DNA from: Rhynochetos jubatus
Taxonomy: Eukaryota; Chordata; Aves; Eurypygiformes; Rhynochetidae
NCBI GenBank assembly: GCA_027574665.1
Contig: CM050654.1
Coordinates: 40,925,722-40,989,721 of the forward strand
Length of the DNA: 64,000 bases
Reading direction: 5' to 3'
Shown here one piece after another: positions 13,035 through 24,353 of this stretch; positions within the stretch are counted from its first letter, which is position 1, and the number at the start of each line of letters is the position of its first letter. The position numbers and the translations under genes are program-made. A model generated the notes under the pieces. That model saw only the letters and a program-made list of their open reading frames with translations. It ran no database searches and had not been told where the DNA came from.

Positions 13035-15478
13035 AGTGGTTCAGCTGCACTTGGGTTTAGGGTTTTTTTTTCCACTCTCTGTGTTGGTGAAGAAAGACTT
13101 GAAATGGAAAGATTAGCAGGTTGTGCTTGGATGCATTTTCACATCCTGGGTATTGACAGCACACCCAAATGTTTCTCTCTGCTGGATGGATTGACCTGTC
13201 AGTGCAGTGACCAGTGGTTTAGAAAGCTGGAATTTTAGTATTTTATGTTAATGGGAGAGCCTGAGGCTGTGAATACATATCGTGCAGTGCAGTGCCCAGT
13301 AGTATACCAGGCACAGGGGAAGTTCAGTGTGCCTGTAGCTATAATAGTGTGTTAAATACCAGAGCAATTAATCTTTCCTCACCTAAGAAACTCGTAGTCC
13401 GTGTATTAATGTGTTTTTGTATGAGATTTAATTGCTCAGACTTGTAACGACTCAAAACTTAAGATCCTGTTTCCCACTGTTACTTGAGTCTTGAGAAATC
13501 ATTTCTGTTTAAAAGCAGGAAATTGTTGTTTTGATTATATTACATTTTCGATGGCGTGTGGACATTCATCTGTGTTTGCTCCGAGGGTTTTTAAGGGCAG
13601 GTATTGGGTGACGGAGAGCAGAAACACGCTGTAGTTAGGCAACCCCAAAAGCCTGCAGGTGCCCACTTGGGTGTCTCTCATGATAAGGGTGTTAGTAACA
13701 TAGTGATGCCCAGATCTCCCCATTGAGTTGGACAGTCTGTTGGGGTCTGTGCTGTTTCTCCGTGGTGGTAGGTGGTAGATGCTCATCGTGGAGTTTTCTT
13801 CCTTTCTCTGATAATACAATGAGCATCACTGCTAATCTTTGTATTGCTCTAATTAGGCCAAACATCTGATTATATGCATAAATCCTGTGGCTTCCACAAG
13901 TCAGTGGGAAAGCCTGTGGCAGAGAGCTTGGCTGGTCTGGGATCTGAGTGAGATTGACTGAAGAATGTACTTAGACATTTATACTTTTGATGAAATTGTG
14001 TTTTTGCTAATCAGCATTTGCCTGTGTGCCATACATCAGCACCAGCCCTGAAGGGAAGAAGATGTTTTATAGATGAGCGGAGCCCGAGCCTCAGACTAGG
14101 GCAATAATTTTCCAAAAGTAAATAGCAGCCAGGAGTGATGCTGGGAAGGGAATTCCAGAGTTCTGGCTTCCTGCACTTGACTTGAATCATGTCAGCACCG
14201 TATTCACCATCTTAAAGAAATTACCACAATAAAACACCTTAATGTTTATCTTAACATAATAAAGAAAGGTATTTATTACAATAAAATACGATTAGATGTG
14301 TGGAAGGAATAATAGTCTCTAAATTAGCTTCAGATGAAGGCAAAATGTACCTTTTATTACACAGTTTTGGCTTTCCCATCACGTAAGCTGGAAGTAGCAA
14401 TGCTTATTTTTAAGAGTTAAAAAAAATTAGAATGTTTAGAATTGTTTTTAAAAGGTGTTGACATTCAATCTGTCATCATTGTCTTCTCAAGAATGCATGA
14501 AATGTTAAAAAAAAAAAAAAGAAGGCAAGAGAGGGTTTGTTGAATGACATTGATCTTTGGAGTCCTTGTTTGGTTTTCTGCTCATTAAGCTCCTGACATG
14601 GAAAGAGACTTGCAAAGGCTGAAAACTGTGACATTAGATGTAGCTTTTAGGTATGTCGTCAGGTCTAGTAGTATAATATATACCAAACTTGATTTTTTTT
14701 CTTTTAACAGCATGAACCAATATTTGAAAGTCATGCTTTTCTTCTGTGCTTCTCTTCCCTTTGAAGTACAACACCCAGTAAACCTGCGGAAGATTTACAA
14801 ACCAGACTTCTTGCAAGGTTTCACCTTAATTCTTGAAAATTTGTTTTGGCTCTTCTAGCCTATACCAGCAATATTTTTTGTGGCTGAGTGCATGTGGTTA
14901 AAAAGTGCACAGGACATGAATGTATGGAAAAACGGAATACAAGTTTGTGCTTGAGAAACCAAGTGGTTGGTGTAAAACTAAGTTTTCGCGTGGAGCGGCA
15001 ATGACAGACCTCAGTACCGGATGGGTAGAGATGAGGTGATAGAAGAAGCAGTATAGGAGGTATAAATCTTGTACTTTATATATTTTATCATTTAGAAAAA
15101 TCATAAGGGAGCAACTGTATAGTTCTCATCACCAGAAGCATCCCTGGGTAACATGAAAAAGGGGAATCTTCATTTATTTTTGTCTCCTAGCGCGTCAGAA
15201 GCCACGCAAGGCCCCGTGTCACCAGTACAGTAGAGTGGCTGATGCAGGCTGGGATGCCGGCACACACCAGTGGCTTCTGTCTGGTGGCTTAGGAGGTTCC
15301 TGAGCAGAGGTTGTTGCCTCTGTTAATAGGCTATAGCTATTTGCTTATATGGTGCCAAAAATGCTTTGGGTAGGTACAGGCTGCATAGTGGAAGGGATTT
15401 GAGGGTTATTTGGTGTTATGCTGAACCTGCACAGAAATTATTAGAATACCTGGCTCTTATATGACTTCCCTTTAATTT

Positions 15479-15502
15479 TTTAAAATATATATATATTTTA
15501 AA
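15479..15502. repeat. Perfect 24-base AT palindrome
   Basis: The 24 bases equal their own reverse complement and are centred on an (AT)n core. Confidence 0.85.
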
Positions 15503-16544
15503 TATAATTTTCTGGTGCACATTTGCACCCATCCTGGAAGAAACCAAAGTGCCTTTTTGTATAGTCCTTCATATCCCGTAGCTGAGTGGCAGCCAGTATT
15601 CTGCCTGCTGCTGCACTCGTTGTTACCACGTTCCCTGTGACCTTCACGGGCCTCTCACAGGGCAATGGTAAAAGTATTTTGCATGGTTGTTGGGATGTGA
15701 TTTGTGAATCCTTTCAGTATTCCACGCCTTAATTTGCGTTGTGGATGTGGAAGTGAATCAGGGCAATTAAAGTATTTTAATATATGCCTGCTTATTTTTT
15801 TGTGGGGAGGAAAAAAAAAAACCCAAACAACCAAAGCAACAAACTTTATATTTTGAAAAGCTAGCAAATCTTTCCCACAAATTAAATTGTTAGATTTTTA
15901 TTTTGTTGTAACAGTACAGTGTCTAGAACCAGGCGATGTGTTTGTAGTGAAACTCATTTTAGTGCAAACCAGCGACCAGGAGGTTTCACTGGAGCTTGCC
16001 CAGGGTGAATGGGCCTCGGCAAGTATCTAGATGGAGACTGTGAAATTAGAAGAGACGTCTGCGTGTATGTGCTGAAGCCCTTTTTCTAAATGAACTTACA
16101 CTGAGTGCGAGACTTCAGAGCGCGGGTCAAGCAGAATTGTGGCCTTTCCCAGCAGAAGCGAAGGGTAACGGCACACAGTGAAGTGAAAAAATCAAATCGA
16201 ATTCGTGTCTCCAACACATCGCTCTTGTTTGGCTTCATATGAGGAATACCAAGGGGCTTGCTAAAGGCTGTGCAGCAGGTTGTCCCAGTCCAAGGGTGCG
16301 ATCAGAAATAGGGCAGGGGAGAGTCCTTTTGGCTATGGTTCTGTCTGCAGAGTTGAGCAGCTGGTGCGCCCTATGCTTTTCTTAAAATACAGGTGCATGG
16401 GACATAAGTAGAATTTTCTCTCTCGGAAATTACGTGTAACTTGCACTTTTCCATATCCAAAGTGCTGCGGAGCACTCCGCGTGCGTAATTGCGCTACCAT
16501 GTTGCAAATAATATTTTTCAATTTAAGAAGTGCATATTTTATTT

Positions 16545-16989
16545 AATAAATTATTAATGCAGCAAAGCAAAACAAGGAATTCACTCCCCACTTCCCATCC
16601 CAGGCAGCTGTTCAGCCATCTCCAGGAAGGCAGGGCTCCATCATGTGTGACGGGGACTTGGGAAGACAAACTCCATCATTCTGTACAACCCCCCCCCTTT
16701 CTGCTTCTCCCCCCAGCTTCATATGCTGAGCATGACTCCATGTGTTCTGGAACATTCCTTTTGTCAGTTGGAGTCAGCTGTCCCAGCTGTGTCCCCTCCC
16801 AACTCGTGTGGCCCCCCAGACTGGTCGCTGGTGGGGTGGGGTGAGGAGCAGAAAAGGCCTTGACTCAGTGTCAGCGCTGCTCAGCAGTAACACAAACAGT
16901 GTTACCAACACTGTTTTGGTCATAAATGCAAACCAGCTCCCTATGAGCTACTCTGAAAAACCTCCAACTGCCCCAGCCAAACCAGTCTG
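16545..16989 (-). mobile_element. Solo LTR (partial), avian endogenous retrovirus, ERVL-like
   Basis: Read on the minus strand from 16989 it follows a common bird LTR: a GGTTTGGCTGGG start, CAAGGCCTTTTCTGCT, GACAGCTGACTCCAACTGAC, a TATA-like CTCAGCATATGAAG, and GATGGAGCCCTGCCTTCCTG, running to about 16545. No internal region or partner LTR is present, so it is probably a recombined solo LTR with its 3' end missing. The moderate divergence suggests an old insertion. Confidence 0.8.
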
Positions 16990-18828
16990 ATCCTACTTGC
17001 ACCTGGTGATGTTTTCTCTTAGGCTTCTGTTAATCTCAACATATTTTACATAGTTTATGCTTTCATCGCTTTAAAACCCAAGCAAACATTTATTCCTTTT
17101 GCTAGGTAACTGAGTGCAGTGCTGCTTTGGGAAGAAGGCACTTTTTTCCCCCCTCCACTTCAAAATGTGGTTCCAGATTACAAAAACAAAGCAGTCTTTC
17201 CCCAGGGATTAGTTGTCCTGCAAAGACTTTTCAAATTCTTTAATCTGTGGTTTCTACTCTCTTGAAGTGTCAGGAATTGGTATAAGCCATGTGCTTGTTG
17301 ATTGTATTCATCTTCAGTCACAGAGAAATCGAGAAGTTGTTTATTTGAATGTGTAGGGTTTTTCTCCAAGCCTAAACAATTGTTTGCCTTAAGTGAGCAT
17401 TAGCTATCTTGTTCTAATTTGCGTAAACCAAGTTTGCTGTCCCTTTCATTGCACAAAAGGAAACAATTGTTCTTGAATTCTCATTATATTCTTCTTATTT
17501 CTCAAAAAAAGAATAAAGAAAAAGAAGCACTTGTTTAAAATAATAACCAATTAAAAAGCATGCTTCAAATGAAATGGGATTTGCATTGCTGGGAAAAGAG
17601 GGGCCTTGTGTTTGATGTGTTTTAAGCGCAAAGTGTGCGACCTACAGGTGTTGAATATACAGTAATTCTGCTTGGCTTTGGTCCATTAAATTAGCCACCC
17701 TGCTTTCTTTAGCTTGCTGGGAAAATTGCAAATGTGCTGGTTTGTGTCTCCTTGGCAGTTAGGAGTTCAGCAGGACATGGATTCTTAGCGGACTTCCAGA
17801 CAGAGTCCCATTGTCTATCATTAAACTCTGCCAAGAACTTAGCAGATGCTGGGTAATGAGCCCCCTTCTTTTGGAGATGCTTCAGCACCGCGAACAACCA
17901 TTGACTTTCATTTTGCAGTAGTCATTTTAAATGAGAAAAGCTTGTTCTCGTTTAACTTCTCTGTAATGGCTTCGTCTGGTATATCGGGGGACACTTGTGA
18001 AACAGCGTTTTGCAGTCATGGGCATTTTAAGCGTTCGTGTGTGGCAGGTGTTGGTTTGTCACTGTTAGTATTGCGTTTCTCAGGTGTGGTGTGGTTCAGG
18101 GATCGTTGTTTTCTCTCCATCAGTGTGCCAGCTCCATGGCTATGAACTTGGTAAGGAGACTGATTTAGTAAAAAAACACAAGAAAAAAATCATAAAATGC
18201 AATCAAGCAAACTTTCTGTTTAGAAAAATATTTGAACTCCTACTTCCTGTCAGAGAAACTGTGATTAATGACCACTGAGCAAAGAAAATTAATCTGTAAT
18301 GATGAAAAGCTTTATCGGTCACATCACCTGTCTTCAATCCCTCTTAATAAAAGAGCACTGGCACGGGATGCCGCAAGGGAAGATTCCCGTTTGAGAGCCA
18401 GGCTCCGATGGATAATTTTTCAGATATACTTGCTGCGTATTTCACTGGTAACTGTCTATTTGGTCAACATCTGCTTTACTGATGCCTCTCATAGCTTCAT
18501 CAGTACTGCTCTGTGCCCCCCAGCGTCCCTTGGATTAGCTGTTCGGATGGCACGGTGGTTACATCTGTGTCCCCAGAGCAGATCTGTACCAGCTAAAAGC
18601 TCTCTCCATATCCGCCAGCAGACCGTGGACTTGTGGTCCCAACAGCAGCGCACCTACAAGAGAGCTGCAGGGCAGCTGCTGCGGGAAGGGGGCCAGCAGT
18701 GAGAAGACTCATTTTTGAGTTTGGATGATCAAATGTGAGAGATTCTGGGATGGCTCAGCCATATGTAAAGGCATCGGGTTTGAGTACAGACTGTCTTCTC
18801 TTCTGCTCTGACTTGTTCCCAAATCCAG
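16990..18828. other. Non-coding stretch, no gene seen
   Basis: No repeat or exon recognised. A 144-codon open frame at 18268-18702 has no recognisable domain. Confidence 0.5.
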
Positions 18829-19535
18829 GTACAGGCTAGGTGGAGAATGGGTTGAGAGCAGCGCTGAGGAGAGGGACTTCGGGGTGCTGGTGGATGAGAA
18901 GCTGGCCATGAGCCTGCAGCCCAGAAAGCCAACTGTACCCTGGGCTGGATCGGAAGTGTGGCCAGCAGGGCAAGGGAGGGGATTCTCCCCCTCTGCTCTG
19001 CTCTTGTGAGACCCCACCTGGAGTCCTGTGTCCAGCTGTGGAGCCCTCAGCATCAGAAGGATACAGACCGGTTGGAACGAGTCCAGAGGAGGCCACAAAG
19101 ATGCTCCGAGGGCTGGAGCCCCTCTGCTATGGGGAAAGGCTGAGAGAGCTGGGCTTGTTCAGCCTGGAGAAGGGAAGCCTCTGGGGAGACCTTACAGCAC
19201 CTTCCAGTACCTGAGGGGGCTACAAGGAAGCTGGGGGGGACTTTTTCCAAGGGCAGGGAGTGACAGGACAAGGGGTAATGGGTTTAAATTGGAAGGAGGG
19301 AAATTTAGATTGGATATCAGGAAGAAGTTCTTCCCGGAGAGGGTGGGGGGCACTGGGACAGGTTGCCCAGAGAAGCTGTGGATGCCCCATCCCTGGGAAT
19401 GTCCAAGGCCAGGCTGGATGAGGCTGGGAGCAACCTGGTCTAGTGGAGGGTGTCCCTGCCCATGGCAGGGGGGTTGGAACTGGATGATCTTTAAGGTCCC
19501 TTCCAACCCAAACCGTTCTGTGATTCTGTGATGCT
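18829..19535 (+). mobile_element. CR1 LINE, longest 3' copy in the window (ORF2 C-terminus plus 3' UTR, tagtgg subtype)
   Basis: It starts near AGGTACAGGCT and encodes recognisable ORF2 pieces: [29 protein letters not shown] and later LDIRKKFFPERV. It then runs through the 3' UTR to CCGTTCTGTGATTCTGTGATG. There is a deletion after the ATGAGCCTGCAG block and there are several frameshifts. The tail carries the GGTCTAGTGGAGGG variant. Confidence 0.94.
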
Positions 19536-21727
19536 GCAGCTGAGCTTTCCCACTCAGTCACTGCTGCGGTTTCCTCACTGTTTGTTTCCTTCCTGAGTCT
19601 TACAAATTGTTGATGACTTAGATCATCTCCCTTATATCAAGGGAGATTCATCTTCATTTAGTTTAAAATTGTACCTAAGAATGTTTCTATTGTTTCTCCC
19701 ACTTCCTTTGGACTCCAAATTTATGGAAGAGTGCTGACATCCTCAAAAAGGAATCTCAACCGTTTTTCTGTGCCCCGATGCTAATCTGGTCCATGGAAAA
19801 CAGTTTCAGTTTTGTTGTTTGATTGCTTGTTTCCCTTTTCCAACTTTTTCCAATATAGTACGCTTGTTACACTCTCGGACAGCTTTTCTTTGGCTAAATA
19901 CCCGGTGTACTTTCCTGCGTATGGACTGATGACAATAACCACGCTCAACACCAATGTCTGCGGTGTAATGAGATCAAAATCACAGGGCTGTGCCTCACGA
20001 ATCTCTTTGTCTCATAACCTTCCATAAATGTGCAGCCGTAACCCCGTGGGCTTTTGCACGGTGCAATTTGCATTCATCTGCGTCTGGTACTCGGATCCCC
20101 GAGGTGTCTCGGTACGGGCATACCTGCGCGGTATTTATTGATCTATTACCTGAGCACGCCAGGAATGCAAACCTGCTTCCCAGGAACCAGCTCAGAGCCG
20201 CCCTGAAAGAGCGTCGTTTATTTTAAGACAGGCTGCTTGGGGGGGTGAAGTTCATGGGTAGCTTTCTGACAGCATAAAACAGTAACCACGTTGTCTGCTC
20301 CTGCTCGTTCCTGTGCTGTGTTTGCACAGGCATTTATACAGCTGCGAAGTGCGCTGAGCCAGGAAAAGGGACAGGGCTGGAAAACAATCCGTTCTGGGTT
20401 TAGTTTAACCTGGAGCAATTCCTTGGGTTGGTTCATGGTGTGGCCACACAGACCTTCTGGGGGGCAAGCGGGAGGTGGGAACGCGCGGTTGGGGGCGGGC
20501 AAGTGGCTGCTGCTGAACCTGGGGGAAGCAGGAACGCTGCTGAATCCGGACCGGCACGCTTGGGAGGTCGTGTCACCTTGCCGCTGGCTGCAGCCCTCTT
20601 CCAAAGGGTAGCTGCCTCTCCCCACATCTCTCCTCGCCCTCCCAGCTCCCATCCTGGCCCTGGCACCTCTCTGACCTTGGCACTGGGTGCTTCAGGATGG
20701 TGAAGTGGCTGTATTATGGCTTAAATTCTGCAGGTGTGGGTAGTGCTAAATAATTCTCGATCCAGACACTTTGTAGGCAAAAAACCATTATGTTAATCTT
20801 TAGGAACCTGTGTGCAATTTGGTTCTTACATTTCCTGGGTGAAAGATACTTCTTTTTCCTGCCTCCATTGTTCAAATGGTGTGAAGAAAGTGATGTAAGA
20901 ACAGAGTAAATTTTGAATTTTTTTCTATTTTCCTCCAGATTTATATTTTGTTAGATTATGGAAAACTTGATCCATTTGGTATTTATTAAGACACAAAAAT
21001 TAAAAAAAAAAATGTGAATATGTTTGCAAGTTGCTATTTACAGGTAGAGGATCTAAGAGTTTTATACAGGAGACAGGAAAAAAAAAACCCTACCAACCCT
21101 GTCAGCAACATAATGGGAGAAAGTGTCTCAGCTGGAGGAGATAGACAGCAGAGTGCTGGTTTCTTAGCAGCTCTGACAGTTACCGTGATGGCTAAAGCCT
21201 TGGAACTTCTGTTCAGTGTTTTTACAAGCAAAACACCTCGCTTAAAGCAGAGAACTCTGCCGACAGTCATACAGCTGTAAGTAAAGGGATTATGAGACAG
21301 AAGCATTTGGATGCTGATTTTTATATTGTCTGTCAAACCAGAAAAAGCAGAGACTGATGAGGTCTAGCAGTTTTTGTACTTTATAGCCAAGCTTAAGTTT
21401 AGGGTGATTTTAGCATGGAAGGTATGTAGGGTATGTTTCTAAAAAGAAATTTCTAAGAAACCCTCACAACATCTGGTATTCAGCAGCAGCTGCTAAGCAG
21501 AAATTTCTAGCTGTTGAAACTGTTGAGTTGTTGGAGGAATTAGATCCATATTGTCTCAATAAAGTGTGAATACTATTTCTATGTCTAGTACATGGTTTAG
21601 ATATTATAATGATTTTTTTCTAAAAGTTTTTGACCTTAAAACACGTCATGTGTGTATTCTGTCAGCCCCCAACAGAAGTTCAGCACAGACAAGGGAGATA
21701 TGGTGTCTGCTGGCCTTCCTGGAGAGC
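19536..21727. other. Non-coding stretch with a CpG- and G-rich patch
   Basis: Mostly AT-rich, but 20420-20700 is GC-rich with about 11 CpG in 125 bases (20469-20590) and a G-quadruplex-type motif at 20459-20499. Overlapping open frames on both strands there reflect composition. No gene is assigned. Confidence 0.5.
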
Positions 21728-21885
21728 GTAGAACCATGGAACGGTTTGGGTTGGATGGGACCGTAAAGCCCACCCAGCCATGGGCAGGGACACCTTTCAT
21801 AGCTCAGGTTGCTCCAAGCCTCATCCAGCCTGGCCTTGGGCACTGCCAGGGATGGGGCATCCACAGGTTCTCTGGGCAACCTCTT
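21728..21885 (-). mobile_element. CR1 LINE, short 3' fragment (ctatgg subtype)
   Basis: The minus-strand tail ACGGTTTGGGTTGGATGGGA and about 120 bases of CR1 3' UTR are present. The match breaks off after the GTTGCCCAGAGAACC block, so it is heavily 5'-truncated. Confidence 0.9.
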
Positions 21886-24103
21886 CTCTGAGGTGAAAAA
21901 CTTAGACGGTACTACCCCTCCTTACCCAGCCTACCTGTTCCATTTTTCAGCTTCTAGCGGGGTTCCGTGTCGTATTTGCTGTTGCTACGGAGGTTATCAA
22001 GGGAACGCTAAAAAGATTGTGTGAACATTAATGCCATTTTCTGTTTGCAGATGTTACTGCCCTGCAAATAATAAACTATTTAGAAACCTTGAGAGCTTCT
22101 ACAGCCTTTGCAGGTGGCACAGAGTTATTTCAGACACTTCTGCTGTCCCTTATCATCTAAGTAGATGTGTTGGTTGATGTTGGTAGCGTGCCTTGTAGTG
22201 ACAAGCGTTGAAAGGAAGATGAAGCAGCAGAGCAAGTAGTTTCCAAGGCTTGTGAGCTTTTCCTTATCCAATTTGTGAATTATGGAGGACTCCAATTGTC
22301 ACACTTTATATTTCTGATTCATAAGTGTCCAAAAGCTTCCTGGAGGTTACCGTGTCTTCACTGAAGTAGCTGTTGCTCTCAATTCAAGAAAAAAATGCTA
22401 ATAAAGCTTTTCTTGGGGTTCATTTACAGTTATGTCACAGTGGTGTATTCATGTAATTTATAACAATTCTCAGTGTTGAAGTAGCAGTTGATATTTCAAG
22501 GACTAGTTTGATGTGTCTTTAGTAAACAGAGGTTTTTTTACAGCACCTTTACCACTTCCTTTGTTTGGTACTGAGTGCTGCAGTGATCTTCGCTTGCTAT
22601 TTGTTAAATGTTAGATTTATTATTATCTCCTTTTTCTGCTGAGATGTCAGTGGTTACATCTGAACCTGAGGGATTCACATTAAAGTAGTTGACACAGGGA
22701 ATTATTAAATTGGATTTCTTCGCAGCTTACACAAAGATAGAAAACGGGAAGTAGAAAAAGGCTCCTGTGTTTGCAGGGGAGTCCAAGAGAACTTTCTGTT
22801 TAGCAAGTGGAGCGAGCTGTCAGAGTATCCACAGCACTCTTCCAGCTGGAAGATGTCTCTCAGGCTGCCATGATTTATGTTCTCTGGAGCCTCATCCCAT
22901 GTCTTCTTTCTCTTCCATCCCCAACTGCTGCTCCTGCCTCTCAGCCATTCGTTACAGGGGTGGTTGAACCTGAAAATCATAACGCCTGACTGCGAGGGAG
23001 GGGAGGAAGAATGTGGGGAAGAGAAGAATGACACCAAAACCCACCAGCAGCTTGATGTCAGTGTCAAGTAAGGAAGGGAAGAAAGTTTTTGGGCACGGGG
23101 AGTGCACAGCCACAAGATGCTTTGTGGGTCATTCACTCCTTCACCACATCTGCCAGCTGCCAAGGCTCTGTGTCAGTACAGTCCGCATCCCTCCGACTTG
23201 GAGCAAAGTAACAGAGGACTCCACCAGTCTGTAGAAGGAGCACTATAGGCGAATATTCCCTTGTCCTCTTCCCGTGTATTAGCACTTCACAAGAGAGTTG
23301 TTCCAAGTGTTTTCTGTTCGAGGAGGCTTTCTGAGCCCTGGAGGTATTCGTGCTACAAAGCAGGAGAACTTTCACGTGGATGGGATTCTTAAGCTATATT
23401 TATAATTAAGTCAGGATTATTTTTTTCACTCCTCCCCTGATTTCCCCACCCTACCCTTTCAAGCCTTTGAAGAGAGGCCAGCTGTCTAGTATGACTGTCA
23501 TAGTTCTCCTATTTCTGGAGTGCTTCCAGTGTCAGAGATTCCTGGCAGGTTATAATCGGATAGGTACTGTGAGATGATCACGCCAGCAGAATTGCTGCGT
23601 CCCTGCTCTCCTCCATGTTACCAGAATAAAGCACAGAGACAAACTCACTTAGTTTCCAAACTGGAAGATGGAACCAAAATAGTGCTGGGGTGAGCTGTGT
23701 TCCTGAGGTGTGCATGTGGGAGTATGGAGGTGTCGCTGGAATGTGCGTGAAGGCGTACAGTGAGCGTTTCGGCTTTCTCTCGGGGCTGTACTACGGCTGT
23801 CGAATGCCCTCCGTGTGTCACAGCTGAGGCAAGCTGGTGGAGGGAGACCCCGCTGCTTTTGTGAAGTTGTTTATTCGGAGCAGCCGTGAGAATGAAAGAA
23901 AAGACTGATACTGGCTCCAGCCCAGTTCTGTCCCAGTGCTAATCCCTGACTAGCTGTAAATCCCAGCACTCACTGGGTTGAAGTGCATATTAGCATCTCA
24001 GTATGGGTCCCTGTGACCATCAGCTGGATGCTTTTGTTTCTGTTCTGAAGGGACCCCCCTTGGTACTTTCTTGTAGATAAACTATGGACAAAATGTGGCA
24101 CGT
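21886..24103. other. Non-coding stretch, no gene seen
   Basis: There is an open frame of 152 codons at 22705-23163 on the minus strand. It has no domain I recognise and is overlapped by open frames on the other strand. Confidence 0.5.
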
Positions 24104-24353
24104 GGTGACAGGACAAAGGGTAACGGGTTTAAACGGAAAGAGGAGAAATTGTAATTGGACATCAGGAAGGAATTCTTCCCAGAGAAGGTGGGGAGCACTG
24201 GGACAGGTTGCCCAGAGAAGCTGTGGATGCCCCATCCCTGGCAGTGTCCAAGGCCAGGCTGGATGAGGCTTGGAGCAACCTGGTCCAGTGGAGGGTGTCC
24301 CTGCCCATGGCAGGGAGTGCCAACCCAACCCAAACTGTTCCATGATTGTATGA
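24104..24353 (+). mobile_element. CR1 LINE, 5'-truncated 3' end (tagtgg subtype)
   Basis: It begins at GTGACAGGACAAAGGGTAAC and ends at CAAACTGTTCCATGATTGTATG. The diagnostic GGTCCAGTGGAGGG places it with the copies at 18829 and 31660. Open frames on both strands here are repeat shadows. Confidence 0.92.

Larger units (their letters stand above)
7726..16544. other. Long non-coding stretch, no gene seen
   Basis: About 8.8 kb without a recognisable exon or large repeat. Small features are an 11-base exact tandem at 8103-8124, a (TG)n tract near 12257-12270, an 18-base tandem at 13001-13034, an A-run near 14507-14520 and a 24-base palindrome at 15479-15502. It is probably intron or 5' flank of LYPD6B (inference). 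Confidence 0.5.

Noticed and set aside
19028-19531. 167-codon + frame and neighbouring frames as host genes
   Set aside because: They are CR1 LINE sequence (end of ORF2 and 3' UTR). The same text recurs in other CR1 copies in the window.
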